Assembly (NCBI RefSeq): GCF_026341815.1
Contig: NZ_JAPENX010000001.1
Location: forward strand, 3,844,001-3,908,000
DNA: 64,000 bases
Direction of reading: 5' to 3'
Origin: Streptomyces sp. NBC_00572
Lineage (GTDB): Bacteria; Actinomycetota; Actinomycetes; Streptomycetales; Streptomycetaceae
How positions within the stretch are numbered: position 1 is the stretch's first letter; the number at the start of each line of letters is the position of its first letter. The notes beneath the pieces are model-generated. The model searched no databases and was not told the DNA's origin. It was given only the letters and a program-made list of their open reading frames with translations. Made by a program: the position numbers and the translations under genes. Below, piece after piece: positions 1 through 8,215 of this stretch.

Positions 1-399
1 GACGCGGTGGCCCCGCTCAACCTGAAGACGGTCTCGTCGAACGTCTTCACCGACCCCGAGATCGCCACCGTCGGCTACACGCAGGCGGATGTGGACGCGG
101 GCAAGATCGACGCCAAGGTCGTCAAGCTGCCGCTGCTGCGCAACCCGCGCGCGAAGATGCAGGGCATCCGGGACGGCTTCGTCAAGATCTTCTGCCGTCC
201 GGGCACCGGCATCGTGGTCGGCGGCTGTGTCGTCGCGCCGAAGGCGAGCGAACTGATCCATCCGATCTCGATCGCGGTCGACAACAATCTGACGGTCGAA
301 CAGATCGCAAATGCTTTCACCGTGTACCCCTCCCTTTCGGGTTCGATCGCGGAAGTGGCACGGCAGTTGCACACCCGGAAGTCCGCGGGCGAGGCGTAA
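1..399 (+). CDS. NAD(P)H-quinone dehydrogenase / lipoamide dehydrogenase-like flavoprotein, C-terminal part
   Basis: Partial gene that enters from the left edge; about 132 codons to a TAA stop are visible. This is the dimerisation domain of the class I pyridine nucleotide-disulfide oxidoreductases, seen in NVFTDPEIATVGYT near the start and VVGGCVVAPKASELIHP. Lipoamide dehydrogenases carry a catalytic His-Glu pair in a HxHPTxSE motif here. This protein has TVYPSLSGSIAEV instead, so the His is missing. That loss is known in the mycobacterial LpdA-type quinone reductases, so I prefer quinone dehydrogenase over true dihydrolipoyl dehydrogenase. The active-site disulfide region lies outside the window. 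Confidence 0.85.
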   Translation, partial: DAVAPLNLKTVSSNVFTDPEIATVGYTQADVDAGKIDAKVVKLPLLRNPRAKMQGIRDGFVKIFCRPGTGIVVGGCVVAPKASELIHPISIAVDNNLTVEQIANAFTVYPSLSGSIAEVARQLHTRKSAGEA

Positions 400-510
400 C
401 AGCCCGCCGGATCCCCCTCCGGCGAGCGGCTCCCGCCTGCGGGAACGGTTCGCCAGACTCGGACAACCCCCGGCAAGGCAGGGCATAGCCCTGGCGCATG
501 ACGAATCAAC

Positions 511-544
511 GACGGGGCCTCCCATACCACTTGGAGGCCCCGTC
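511..544 (+). terminator. Hairpin terminator after the LpdA-like gene
   Basis: A perfect 12-bp inverted repeat (511-522 with 533-544, arms GACGGGGCCTCC and its complement) encloses a 10-nt loop. It lies between the flavoprotein stop and the DeoR gene and has no strong T run, as is usual in Streptomyces. Confidence 0.7.
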
Positions 545-576
545 TGTGTGCATCTTCTGTAATTCGGCGCATAGTG

Positions 577-606
577 CTGAAAAGTATCGGCCGGTCACGT
601 TACTGT
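577..606 (+). promoter_or_regulatory. Candidate promoter of the DeoR gene
   Basis: CTGAAA (577-582) and TACTGT (601-606) are separated by 18 bp and sit just ahead of the GTG at 614. Transcription would begin at or within a few bases of the start codon. No Shine-Dalgarno sequence precedes it, so a leaderless message is likely. This is inference from sequence alone. Confidence 0.35.
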
Positions 607-613
607 CAGTTTC

Positions 614-1576
614 GTGTTCGCTGCAGAACGTCGCCAGTTGATCCTCGAAATGGTGCGAGCCAATGGGGCCGTGTCGCTCCGCGAGCTCGCCCGCGTCGTC
701 CAGACCTCTGAAGTGACCGTACGGAGAGACGTACGGGCCCTTGAGGCAGAAGGACTCCTCGACCGCCGGCACGGCGGTGCGGTGTTGCCGGGCGGATTCA
801 CGCGAGAATCCGGCTTCCCGCAGAAATCCCATCTCGCGACCGCGGAGAAGACGGCCATCGCCGACGTCGCCGCGAGCCTCGTCGAAGAAGGCGAGGCCAT
901 CGTCGTCGGCGCCGGGACGACCACGCAGGAGCTGGCCCGCCGGCTCGCCCGCGTGCCCGGTCTGACCGTGGTCACCAACTCGCTCCTGGTCGCCCAGGCC
1001 CTCGCCCACGCCAACCGGGTCGAGGTCGTCATGACCGGGGGCACCCTCCGCGGCTCCAACTACGCCCTGGTGGGCAGCGGGGCCGAGCAGTCGCTCCAGG
1101 GCCTCCGGGTGTCCCGTGCCTTCCTCTCCGGAAGCGGACTCACCGCCGAGCGCGGCCTGTCCACGTCCAACATGCTCTCCGCGAGCGTGGACCGGGCACT
1201 CGTCCAGGCGGCGGCCGAGGTCGTGGTCCTCGCCGACCACACCAAGCTCGGCTCCGACACCATGTTCCAGACGGTGCCCACGGACGTCATCACCCGCCTG
1301 GTGACCGACGAACCGCCCGCCCACGACGACCGGGCCGCCACCGAGCTCCAGGCCCTCGCCGACCAGGGCGTGCACATCGCCGTCGCCGGTACGGGCGCCG
1401 CCACCGGCCCCACCGGCGGTGACCAGGTCCCCCCGGGCGCCCGGCCCCGCCGTGACATGCCCCTCCCGGTGCAGCGCGGCCGGATGGCGGCCGGTCAGTT
1501 CCGGGGACCGGGCGGAGGGATGGCCGCCGAGACGCTGGAGCGCACGGCGCGGGTCGCCGACATGCGGCGCCGCTGA
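614..1576 (+). CDS. DeoR-family transcriptional regulator
   Basis: Sugar-metabolism type repressor of 320 residues. Residues 1-57 form the DeoR winged helix-turn-helix (ERRQLILEMVRANGAVSL through TVRRDVRALEAEGLL, RRHGGAVLPGG). The rest is the DeoRC sugar-phosphate sensor domain, with GAGTTTQELA and the conserved VVLADHTKLG segment. Typical family members are about 250-260 residues; this one ends in an extra low-complexity tail of roughly 60 residues rich in Gly, Pro and Arg. The GTG start puts the HTH at the very N-terminus and appears leaderless. The effector and targets cannot be told from the neighbours, which are on separate transcripts. Confidence 0.88.
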   Translation: MFAAERRQLILEMVRANGAVSLRELARVVQTSEVTVRRDVRALEAEGLLDRRHGGAVLPGGFTRESGFPQKSHLATAEKTAIADVAASLVEEGEAIVVGAGTTTQELARRLARVPGLTVVTNSLLVAQALAHANRVEVVMTGGTLRGSNYALVGSGAEQSLQGLRVSRAFLSGSGLTAERGLSTSNMLSASVDRALVQAAAEVVVLADHTKLGSDTMFQTVPTDVITRLVTDEPPAHDDRAATELQALADQGVHIAVAGTGAATGPTGGDQVPPGARPRRDMPLPVQRGRMAAGQFRGPGGGMAAETLERTARVADMRRR

Positions 1577-1648
1577 GCCCGCGGGCCCTCCCCCAGGGGT
1601 CCCGCGCTCCGCCGCCGAACCTTCCTCGCCACGGCGGCAGCCGTCACT

Positions 1649-2194
1649 TCACTCCTTGATGCCCCGAAGCGTCAGCTCAAGCAGACGGTCCGCCAACTCC
1701 GCGTCCTCCGGGCACTGTTCCGCCGCCAGCGCGATCGCGTTGGTCAGCTGCATCAGATCGCCGATCGACACGTCGGCGCGCACCTGGCCCGCTTCCCGGG
1801 CGCGCCCGAGCAGCCGCTCACCCGCCGCGCGCAGCGGATCGCTGCACTGCGCGAGCGCCGAACTCCGGTCGTACGAGGCGGACATCAGCGCGTGCGCGAG
1901 CCCCCGGTACTCGCCCGCGTGGGCGATCAGGGCCCGCAGCCATGCGACGAGCGCCCGGCACGGCTCCTCGGCCTCGGCCAGCTCCCCCGAGCGGTCCAGG
2001 AGCTCCGCCAGGGCCTCCTGGAAGACGGCGTTCAGCAGCTCGGCCCGGGTGGGGAAATGACGGTAGAGGGTGCCGATCCCCACGCCCGCGCGGCGCGCGA
2101 TCTCCTCCAGGGGCGCGTCGGCGCCCTGTTCGGCGAAGGTGGCACGGGCTTCGGTGAGCAGCCGCTCGTGGTTGCGCCGTGCGTCGGCTCGCAT
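1649..2194 (-). CDS. TetR/AcrR-family transcriptional regulator
   Basis: 181-residue regulator. The N-terminal TetR HTH covers about residues 8-53 (RLLTEARATFAEQGADAPL, IARRAGVGIGTLYRHFPTRAEL). The C-terminal helical ligand domain has the pattern of the SbtR-like C-terminal family (residues about 75-180). The ATG start at 2194 has a strong GGAGGG ribosome site about 8 nt upstream. It is transcribed in the same direction as accA but is separated from it by a strong hairpin at 2215-2252, so it probably has its own promoter or is attenuated. The ligand is unknown. Confidence 0.85.
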   Translation of the reverse strand: MRADARRNHERLLTEARATFAEQGADAPLEEIARRAGVGIGTLYRHFPTRAELLNAVFQEALAELLDRSGELAEAEEPCRALVAWLRALIAHAGEYRGLAHALMSASYDRSSALAQCSDPLRAAGERLLGRAREAGQVRADVSIGDLMQLTNAIALAAEQCPEDAELADRLLELTLRGIKE

Positions 2195-2214
2195 GGGTGA
2201 AGGCCCTCCCCTCG

Positions 2215-2252
2215 ACGAAGGGCCCGCAGGCGGCTGCCTGCGGGCCCTTCGT
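2215..2252. terminator. Strong hairpin between accA and the TetR gene
   Basis: A perfect 16-bp stem (2215-2230 with 2237-2252, core GAAGGGCCCGCAGG) closes a 6-nt loop. It lies directly after the accA stop as read on the minus strand. Confidence 0.8.
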
Positions 2253-2271
2253 ACCGTACTTGGTGCGACGG

Positions 2272-4026
2272 TCAGTCCTTGATGTCGCAGATCGCGGCGC
2301 CGGAGGTGACCGACGCGCCGACCTCGGCGGTCAGGCCCTTGATGGTGCCGGAGCGGTGGGCGTTCAGCGGCTGTTCCATCTTCATGGCCTCCAGGACGAC
2401 GATCAGGTCGCCTTCCTTGACCTCCTGGCCCTCCTCGACCGCGATCTTCACGATCGTGCCCTGCATCGGCGAGGCGAGGGTGTCGCCGGAAGCGGCCGGG
2501 CCGGACTTCTTGGCCGCGCGGCGCTTCGGCTTCGCACCCGCCGCGAGCCCGGTCCGGGCCAGGGTCATCCCCAGCGAGGACGGCAGCGAGACCTCAAGAC
2601 GCTTGCCGCCGACCTCGACGACGATCGTCTCGCGACCGGCCTCGTCCTCGTCGGCATCGGCGCCGGCGGGGGCGAAGGGCTTGATGTCGTTGACGAACTC
2701 GGTCTCGATCCACCGGGTGTGGACCCGGAAGGGGTCGGCGGTGAAGTCGGGGTCGATGACGACGGCCTGGTGGAAGGGGATGGCGGTGGCCATGCCCTCG
2801 ACCTTGAACTCGCCGAGTGCGCGGGCGGCGCGCTGGAGGGCCTGCTCACGGGTGGCACCCGTGATGATCAGCTTGGCCAGGAGGGAGTCCCAGGCCGGGC
2901 CGATGACGCTGCCGGATTCGACGCCGGCGTCGAGGCGGACGCCGGGGCCGGTGGGCGGGGTGAAGAGGGTGACGGTGCCGGGGGCGGGCAGGAAGCCGCG
3001 GCCGGGGTCTTCGCCGTTGATGCGGAACTCGAAGGAGTGACCGCGGATCTCGGGGTCGCCGTAGCCGAGTTCCTCGCCGTCGGCGATGCGGAACATCTCC
3101 CGGACGAGGTCGATGCCGGTGACCTCTTCGGTGACCGGGTGTTCGACCTGGAGGCGGGTGTTGACCTCCAGGAAGGAGATCGTGCCGTCGGTGCCGACGA
3201 GGAACTCCACCGTGCCGGCGCCGACGTAGCCGGCCTCCTTCAGGATCGCCTTGGACGCCGCGTACAGCTCGGCGTTCTGCGCCTCGGAGAGGAACGGGGC
3301 GGGTGCCTCCTCCACCAGCTTCTGGTGGCGGCGCTGCAGCGAGCAGTCACGGGTGGAGACGACGACCACGTTGCCGTGGGAGTCGGCCAGGCACTGGGTC
3401 TCGACGTGGCGGGGCTTGTCGAGGTAACGCTCGACGAAGCACTCGCCCCGGCCGAACGCGGCAACGGCCTCACGCACGGCCGAGTCGTACAGCTCCGGGA
3501 CCTCTTCCAGCGTCCGGGCGACCTTCAGACCACGGCCGCCGCCGCCGAAGGCGGCCTTGATCGCGATCGGCAGCCCGTGCTCGCGGGCGAACGCCACGAC
3601 CTCATCCGCACCCGAGACCGGGTCGGGGGTGCCGGCGACGAGCGGGGCACCGGCACGCTGGGCGATGTGACGGGCCGCCACCTTGTCACCCAGATCACGG
3701 ATCGCCTGCGGCGGCGGACCGATCCACGTCAGACCCGCGTCCAGCACGGCCTGCGCGAACTCGGCGTTCTCCGAAAGAAACCCGTAACCGGGGTGGACCG
3801 CGTCCGCACCCGAGTCCTCGGCCGCCTGCAACACCTTCGCCATGTCCAGATAACTGGTCGCCGGAGTGTCACCGCCCAGAGCGAACGCCTCATCAGCCGC
3901 CCGGACATGCAGAGCATCCCGGTCCGGCTCGGCGTACACGGCCACGCTGCCGATACCCGCATCCCGGCACGCCCGGGCCACACGGACAGCGATTTCGCCA
4001 CGGTTGGCGATGAGCACCTTGCGCAC
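2272..4026 (-). CDS. accA: Acetyl/propionyl-CoA carboxylase alpha subunit (biotin carboxylase + BCCP)
   Basis: 584-residue fused biotin carboxylase and biotin carboxyl carrier protein. The chain begins [20 protein letters not shown], the classic biotin carboxylase N-terminus. The ATP-grasp region follows with [10 protein letters not shown] and the [14 protein letters not shown] motif. The C-terminus is a biotinyl domain whose EAMKMEQPL carries the lysine that BirA biotinylates. An open frame continues upstream to 4236, but the start is set at the GTG at 4026: a perfect AGGAGGG ribosome site lies 8-14 nt ahead, and family members begin at this sequence. It partners with the beta subunit (8216-9808) and epsilon subunit (7973-8182) a few kb away to carboxylate short acyl-CoAs, supplying malonyl-CoA and methylmalonyl-CoA. 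It resembles the S. coelicolor AccA1/AccA2 proteins (about 590 residues). Confidence 0.95.
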   Translation of the reverse strand: MRKVLIANRGEIAVRVARACRDAGIGSVAVYAEPDRDALHVRAADEAFALGGDTPATSYLDMAKVLQAAEDSGADAVHPGYGFLSENAEFAQAVLDAGLTWIGPPPQAIRDLGDKVAARHIAQRAGAPLVAGTPDPVSGADEVVAFAREHGLPIAIKAAFGGGGRGLKVARTLEEVPELYDSAVREAVAAFGRGECFVERYLDKPRHVETQCLADSHGNVVVVSTRDCSLQRRHQKLVEEAPAPFLSEAQNAELYAASKAILKEAGYVGAGTVEFLVGTDGTISFLEVNTRLQVEHPVTEEVTGIDLVREMFRIADGEELGYGDPEIRGHSFEFRINGEDPGRGFLPAPGTVTLFTPPTGPGVRLDAGVESGSVIGPAWDSLLAKLIITGATREQALQRAARALGEFKVEGMATAIPFHQAVVIDPDFTADPFRVHTRWIETEFVNDIKPFAPAGADADEDEAGRETIVVEVGGKRLEVSLPSSLGMTLARTGLAAGAKPKRRAAKKSGPAASGDTLASPMQGTIVKIAVEEGQEVKEGDLIVVLEAMKMEQPLNAHRSGTIKGLTAEVGASVTSGAAICDIKD

Positions 4027-4399
4027 GATGGCTCCCTCCTTGAAACAAGCTGAGTTTAGGGACTGCCGACACGGCCTTTCGACCCGTCCCCAGTGGTGAG
4101 CTTGCCCACACGGAGCGTGACCCCGGGCCTGCTCGGGTCGTGAATTCCCTTGTCGCACCACGGTACGCAGGGTTCCTTTACGGCACAGTAGCTCCGAGGT
4201 GTGGCGCAGGTCTCTGTTCATGCGGCCAGTCGCCATTCGGGTTTCTTTGTCGAGTCCCTACGAATGGCCCAGTGATTCTTTGCCCTGCCGTCCGCCGTCG
4301 CCGGTCGTGTGCGCACTCTTGTCCAGAGGTTTACCGGCCAGTAGCCTTCGCGCTGTCGATCGTACTGTCGGTAACAGTCGTATGCAGGGGGTGGCCGAG
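4027..4399. other. Intergenic region between accA and a divergent membrane-protein gene
   Basis: 373 bp without a convincing gene. On the minus strand a TAAACT box (plus positions 4053-4058) stands 27 nt upstream of the accA start and could be its -10 element; CCCTCCT at 4034-4040 is the accA ribosome site read in reverse. The rest is less GC-rich than coding sequence. No tRNA or clear riboswitch was seen. Confidence 0.5.
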
Positions 4400-4852
4400 G
4401 TGGCCCGCAGACCGATAGCTCTCGTGACGGCGGCGGTGCTGTTCCTCGAAGCACCCGGGATCGTCGCGATCAACGCCGTGATGGCACGGTTCGTCAAGGT
4501 CCAGGCGATGTCCCTCGACGGCATGGACCCCGACGCGATGTACACCGGCACCTGGGCGCTCGGCATCGGCTCCGGCGCCGCCCTCGCCCTGTGCGGCCTC
4601 GTCGCCCTCGTCGCGGGCATCCGCGACCGCCGACCCGGGCGGTTCGGCCGGGGTCTGCTCATCGGCTGCGCGGTCGTGCACGGCCTCCTCGGCGCGGTCA
4701 CCGTCGGCCTGATCGGCTGGGGCGCCTTCGCCTTCATGATGCTCGTACTCGGCCTGATCGTGCTCACCCTCGTGGCGTACGGCAAGGGTGCCGAACTCCG
4801 CGGGGAAGAGCGCCGCGAGGAACCCCGCGAGGAAGCGCCGGCGCCCGCGTAA
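4400..4852 (+). CDS. Small integral membrane protein, unknown function
   Basis: 150-residue protein with an N-terminal hydrophobic stretch (IALVTAAVLFLEAPGIVAIN), a short soluble loop with DGMDPDAMY, then three further hydrophobic segments, and an acidic/arginine tail (GEERREEPREEAPAPA). I chose the GTG at 4400 because CAGGGGG lies about 8 nt ahead. An in-frame ATG at 4382 and GTG at 4391 are alternatives with no good ribosome site. The frame stays open further upstream but that part looks non-coding. It lies head-to-head with accA and next to maf, which is also its position in related Streptomyces as I recall. I do not recognise a functional family. Confidence 0.7.
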   Translation: MARRPIALVTAAVLFLEAPGIVAINAVMARFVKVQAMSLDGMDPDAMYTGTWALGIGSGAALALCGLVALVAGIRDRRPGRFGRGLLIGCAVVHGLLGAVTVGLIGWGAFAFMMLVLGLIVLTLVAYGKGAELRGEERREEPREEAPAPA

Positions 4853-4900
4853 CCGCCGCCGGGTGGGACGGGGGGCACCGGCGTCGACGTTCCGCGGCCC

Positions 4901-5506
4901 TCAGGTCCAGAGGTCGGTGATCCGCACGCCCAGCTTCCCGAGGAGCGTGCGCAGCAGCGGCAGCGACAGGCCGATCACGTTGCCCGGGTCGCCGTCGATG
5001 CCGTCGATGAACGGCGCCGAGCGTCCGTCCAGGGTGAACGCGCCCGCCACGTGCAGCGGTTCGCCGCTCGCCACGTATGCCGCGATCTCGTCGTCCGTCG
5101 GCTCACCGAAGCGGACCACGGTGGAGGCCGTCGCCGACTCGTAGCGCTTGGCGGCCGTGTCGTACACGCAGTGGCCGGTCTGGAGGATGCCGACCCGGCC
5201 GCGCATCGCCTTCCAGCGGGCGGTGGCCTCCTCGGCGTCCGCCGGCTTGCCGAGGGCCTGCTTGTCGAGCTCCAGGACCGAGTCGCAGCCGATGACCAGG
5301 GCGCCGAACACCTCGGGCCGGGCGGCCACATGGGCGGCCTTCGCCTCCGCGAGGGCGAGCGCGAGCTCGGCCGGGGTCGGGGCGTGCAGCTTGTCCTCGT
5401 CGACCCCGCTCACGATCACCTCGGGGGCGAGCCCGGCCTGCCGGAGCAGGTTGAGGCGGGCGGGGGAGGCGGAGGCGAGCACGACACGGCGCGGATCAGC
5501 AGTCAT
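4901..5506 (-). CDS. maf: Maf-family nucleoside triphosphate pyrophosphatase
   Basis: 201-residue Maf/HAM1-fold house-cleaning enzyme that hydrolyses non-canonical or surplus nucleoside triphosphates (dTTP/UTP or m7GTP type) to the monophosphate. The diagnostic N-terminal [10 protein letters not shown] motif is at residues 12-21. It is followed by [11 protein letters not shown], with the catalytic Asp, and the C-terminal [18 protein letters not shown]. The length is normal for the family. It is transcribed leftward and converges on the membrane-protein gene. Confidence 0.92.
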   Translation of the reverse strand: MTADPRRVVLASASPARLNLLRQAGLAPEVIVSGVDEDKLHAPTPAELALALAEAKAAHVAARPEVFGALVIGCDSVLELDKQALGKPADAEEATARWKAMRGRVGILQTGHCVYDTAAKRYESATASTVVRFGEPTDDEIAAYVASGEPLHVAGAFTLDGRSAPFIDGIDGDPGNVIGLSLPLLRTLLGKLGVRITDLWT

Positions 5507-5581
5507 GGGGGCAGCGTAGCCAGTCGCGGGGCCCCGTTCGCGTCGAAGGCCCGCCGAAGCCCGTCGTGGTGGGCGGGGTCT

Positions 5582-5710
5582 TCAGCGCGCGTTGACCACG
5601 AACATCGCCACCACCATCGCCAGGGCCAGCAGCACGCCGGCGCGACGGAGCTTCGCCTGCATGTCGCGCATGAACTTCGGCGGCTGATTCTTCGGGTCCG
5701 ACCACAGCAT
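5582..5710 (-). CDS. 42-residue single-pass membrane protein (MmpB-like)
   Basis: A very short gene, MLWSDPKNQPPKFM through a basic amphipathic stretch (RDMQAKLRRAG) into one hydrophobic segment (VLLALAMVVAMFVV), ending NAR-stop. The proline-rich start, basic linker and single transmembrane helix strongly suggest a real small membrane protein. The wider frame in the opposite phase (5496-5705) has no sensible composition. From memory it resembles the small proteins annotated as morphogenic membrane protein MmpB in Streptomyces; I could not check this. It lies immediately upstream of maf on the same strand, 75 nt away, and may be co-transcribed with it. Confidence 0.65.
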   Translation of the reverse strand: MLWSDPKNQPPKFMRDMQAKLRRAGVLLALAMVVAMFVVNAR

Positions 5711-5737
5711 GCCTCCGATCCTGCGGGTGCGACGGGC

Positions 5738-5769
5738 GGGGCGCCTGAGTACGGATACTCAGCCGCCCC
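5738..5769 (-). terminator. Hairpin after the TetR repressor gene
   Basis: Inverted repeat GGGGCG-CCTGAGTA paired with TACTCAG-CCGCCCC around a 4-nt loop (one mismatch in about 14 pairs). It lies downstream of the 5809 stop and 28 nt upstream of the 42-residue protein gene. Confidence 0.6.
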
Positions 5770-5808
5770 GGTGCCGAAGGCCTATTCGCGGACGAACGGA
5801 AGGTCGCC

Positions 5809-6483
5809 TCAGGGCCGCGCCTGGATGAACACTCCGTCCCGCGCCGCCGCGAGGGCCGCCGTGACCGCCCGTTCCGCCACCTCCCCGGTGAGTTCCTCGC
5901 GGGTGACCGTGAAGCGGTAGTAGAGCGGCGCGGAGACGGCGCGGAGCAGCTCGGTCGGGTCCGTCTCCGCCGGGATCTCGCCGCGGGTGGCGCCCTTGGC
6001 GACGACGGGCGCCCATTCGCCGAGCCGGGTCCGGTAGAAGTCGGCGAGCGCGCGGGCGCACTCCTCGTCGCAGGCTGCCGCGGCGATGACCGCGCGGAAG
6101 ACGGCGCCCATCCGGGGGTCGGTGAGGGTGTCGCGTACGAGTTCGGCGTTGGCCCGCAGGTCGCCCGCGAGGCTGCCGGTGTCGGATGCGGGCAGGGACT
6201 GCTCGGCCATGTCGTGCAGGAGGTCGGTGACCAGGCCGACGGGGGAGCCCCAGCGGCGGTACACGGTGGTCTTGCCGACGCCCGCGGTCGCGGCGATCCG
6301 GTCCATGTTCAGGGCGTGGAAGCCGGTGTCGGCGAGGGCGTCCTGGGTGGCGTCGAGGACGGCCCTGCGGACCTTCGCGGTGCGGCCGCCGGGGCGCAGG
6401 GTGCCGGGCGAGGCCGGCTGACTCTCGGTCAAATGGGTCTCCTGTTCCATTAACGCCATCGACTCTGCTACGGTACGGGACAT
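5809..6483 (-). CDS. TetR-family repressor, divergent from an MFS exporter
   Basis: 224 residues if read from the ATG at 6483. The HTH is at about residues 38-85 (RRAVLDATQDALADTGFHAL, MDRIAATAGVGKTTVYRRWG) and the C-terminal domain is of the TetR_C_11 style. The first 30 residues are unusual and contain a leucine TTA codon (residue 11, MALMEQ), which is rare in Streptomyces and associated with the bldA tRNA. If translation instead began at the ATG at 6450, the TTA would lie in the leader. Neither start has a good ribosome site. The gene shares a 37-bp promoter region with the exporter at 6521, where an inverted repeat makes auto-regulation plus exporter repression very likely. Confidence 0.87.
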   Translation of the reverse strand: MSRTVAESMALMEQETHLTESQPASPGTLRPGGRTAKVRRAVLDATQDALADTGFHALNMDRIAATAGVGKTTVYRRWGSPVGLVTDLLHDMAEQSLPASDTGSLAGDLRANAELVRDTLTDPRMGAVFRAVIAAAACDEECARALADFYRTRLGEWAPVVAKGATRGEIPAETDPTELLRAVSAPLYYRFTVTREELTGEVAERAVTAALAAARDGVFIQARP

Positions 6484-6509
6484 CTTAACGGAACCAGTCT
6501 CCCATTAAG
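6484..6509. promoter_or_regulatory. Candidate TetR operator in the tetR/MFS intergenic region
   Basis: CTTAACGG (6484-6491) is mirrored by CCATTAAG (6502-6509) with a 10-bp spacer and one mismatch. A third copy of the half-site, CCATTAACG, lies at 6448-6456 inside the start of the repressor gene. Size and position fit a TetR operator controlling both divergent genes. Confidence 0.55.
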
Positions 6510-6520
6510 GGGTCGCGCTC

Positions 6521-7897
6521 ATGGTTGCCCTGGATCTCCCCACAGCCACTCCCACCTCCACGGAACACCCGGACACCCGGATGACCGGCCGGATGCGGCT
6601 CGTCCTCGTCGTCCTCCTCGTCGCCCAGTTCATGCTGGCCGTCGACTTCTCGATCCTGAACGTCGCACTGCCCGTCATCGGGCAGGGACTCGGCTTCAGC
6701 CTCGGCGGCCTCCAGTGGATCGCCACCGCCTTCGCCCTCGCCGCCGCCGGCTTCACCCTGCTCTTCGGGCGCGTCGCCGACCTCGTCGGACGCCGCCGCC
6801 TCTTCCTCGGCGGCATGGCACTCCTCGGCGTCTCCTCCCTCGTCGGCGGCCTCGCCACCGGCCCCGAGATGCTGATGGCGGCCCGCGTCGCCCAGGGCCT
6901 CGCCACCGCCGCCGTCACCCCCGCCGGGCTCTCCCTGCTCACCGCCTCCTTCCCCGAGGGCCCGCTGCGCGCACGTGCGCTCGGTCTCAACGGAGCCCTC
7001 ATGTCCGCGGGCTTCACCACCGGCGCGATCCTCGGCGGCGTCCTCACCGACCTGCTCTCCTGGCGCTGGGCGTTCCTCGTCAACGTGCCGGTGGCCCTCG
7101 CCGTCCTCCTCGTCGCCCCCGCCGTCCTCACCGAGAGCCGCCCGGCCGTCCGGCCCCGCCTCGACGTACCCGGCGCGATCACCGTCACCGGCGGACTCCT
7201 CGCCCTGGTCTACGGCCTGACGACCGAACCCGTGGCCCTCATCCTCGGCGTCGCCCTGCTCGTCGCCTTCTGGTTCATCGAGCGGCGGGCCGCCTCGCCC
7301 CTGGTGCCGGTACGGATCCTCACCCGCCGCACCGTCGTCTGGGGCAACGTCGCCGGGCTCGTCGCCTTCGTCACCGAGACCTCGCTGGTCTTCCTGATGA
7401 CCCTGTACCTCCAGGACGTCCTCGGCTTCTCCCCGCTCGCCGCCGGCCTCTCCTTCGGCGTCCTCGGCGCGGGCACGGTCCTCGGCGGGGTGTTCGCCTC
7501 CCGCTTCATCGGCCGCTTCGGCGCCCGTACCGCCCTCGTCGCAGGAGGCCTCCTCCAGGCCGTCGCGACCCTCGCCCTCTACGGCCTCGGCGACGACCGC
7601 GGCAGCCTCTGGCTGCTGCTCGCCGCGACCTTCGCCGGCGGCGTCGGCAACATGCTCGCGATCGTCGGCTTCATGGTCACCGCCACCTCCGGGATCCCCG
7701 ACCACGAGCAGGGCACGGCGACCGGCCTCGCGACCATGACCCAGCAGATCGGCATCACCATGGGCACCCCGATTATGAGCGCCGTCGTCGTCACCTCCCC
7801 CGTGCTCCTCGACGGCATCGGGCTCGCGGTCCTCGTCAACGCCGCCATCGTCGTGGCCGGAGCCGTCCTGGCCGGCGTCTTCCTGCGCCGCACGTGA
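6521..7897 (+). CDS. MFS drug exporter (DHA2 / EmrB-QacA type)
   Basis: 458-residue inner-membrane drug:H+ antiporter. TM1 is LVLVVLLVAQFMLAVDFSIL, followed by NVALPVIGQGLG, the hallmark of the DHA2 family. Motif A is GRVADLVGRRRLF at about residues 86-98, and motif C-like GLNGALMSAGFTTGAILGG follows in TM5. The length and about 13-14 hydrophobic segments agree with 14-TM exporters. Expression is probably controlled by the divergent TetR repressor through the operator at 6484-6509. The substrate is unknown; it may serve self-protection or general efflux. Confidence 0.9.
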   Translation: MVALDLPTATPTSTEHPDTRMTGRMRLVLVVLLVAQFMLAVDFSILNVALPVIGQGLGFSLGGLQWIATAFALAAAGFTLLFGRVADLVGRRRLFLGGMALLGVSSLVGGLATGPEMLMAARVAQGLATAAVTPAGLSLLTASFPEGPLRARALGLNGALMSAGFTTGAILGGVLTDLLSWRWAFLVNVPVALAVLLVAPAVLTESRPAVRPRLDVPGAITVTGGLLALVYGLTTEPVALILGVALLVAFWFIERRAASPLVPVRILTRRTVVWGNVAGLVAFVTETSLVFLMTLYLQDVLGFSPLAAGLSFGVLGAGTVLGGVFASRFIGRFGARTALVAGGLLQAVATLALYGLGDDRGSLWLLLAATFAGGVGNMLAIVGFMVTATSGIPDHEQGTATGLATMTQQIGITMGTPIMSAVVVTSPVLLDGIGLAVLVNAAIVVAGAVLAGVFLRRT

Positions 7898-7915
7898 CGG
7901 GTGGCAGGGACACGA

Positions 7916-7954
7916 GAAGGGCCGGACCCCCCACCCCGGGGAGTCCGGCCCTTC
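7916..7954. terminator. Bidirectional terminator between MFS and accE
   Basis: A 12-bp perfect stem (7916-7927 with 7943-7954, GAAGGGCCGGAC and its complement) with a C/G-rich loop. It lies between the convergent MFS and accE genes. Confidence 0.75.
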
Positions 7955-7972
7955 CTGCGCGTCGACTCGCGA

Positions 7973-8182
7973 CTACACCGGCCAGTACGACCTGGCCCAC
8001 GCCCGCGGGCCCGGACGGTGGCGTACCGACCGCGCGATCCGGGACGGGTCCGACCAGCCCTCCGGGACCGCCGGGCCGCCGCTCTCGGCGGACGCCGCCG
8101 TCGCCGCGGCCCGGGCCTGAACCACCGCCAGTGCGGCGGCCAACTCCTCCGGGGTCGGGTTTCCTCGTACGACCTTGATCAT
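7973..8182 (-). CDS. accE: Acyl-CoA carboxylase epsilon subunit
   Basis: 69-residue AccE/PccE subunit found only in actinobacteria. It starts MIKVVRGNPTPEELAAALAV, the conserved signature of the family, and ends WARSYWPV; the middle is an Ala-rich linker. The epsilon subunit stabilises and activates the complex between the biotinylated alpha subunit (2272-4026) and the carboxyltransferase beta subunit. It lies 33 nt downstream of pccB on the same strand with an AAGGAG ribosome site, so the two form one operon. Confidence 0.93.
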   Translation of the reverse strand: MIKVVRGNPTPEELAAALAVVQARAAATAASAESGGPAVPEGWSDPSRIARSVRHRPGPRAWARSYWPV

Positions 8183-8215
8183 GTCGACTCCTTGAAAGGT
8201 CAGGTCCGGGGAGGC

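Noticed and set aside
2179..4053. 624-residue open frame on the plus strand opposite accA
   Set aside because: A shadow of the accA coding strand in a GC-rich genome; accA has all biotin carboxylase motifs.
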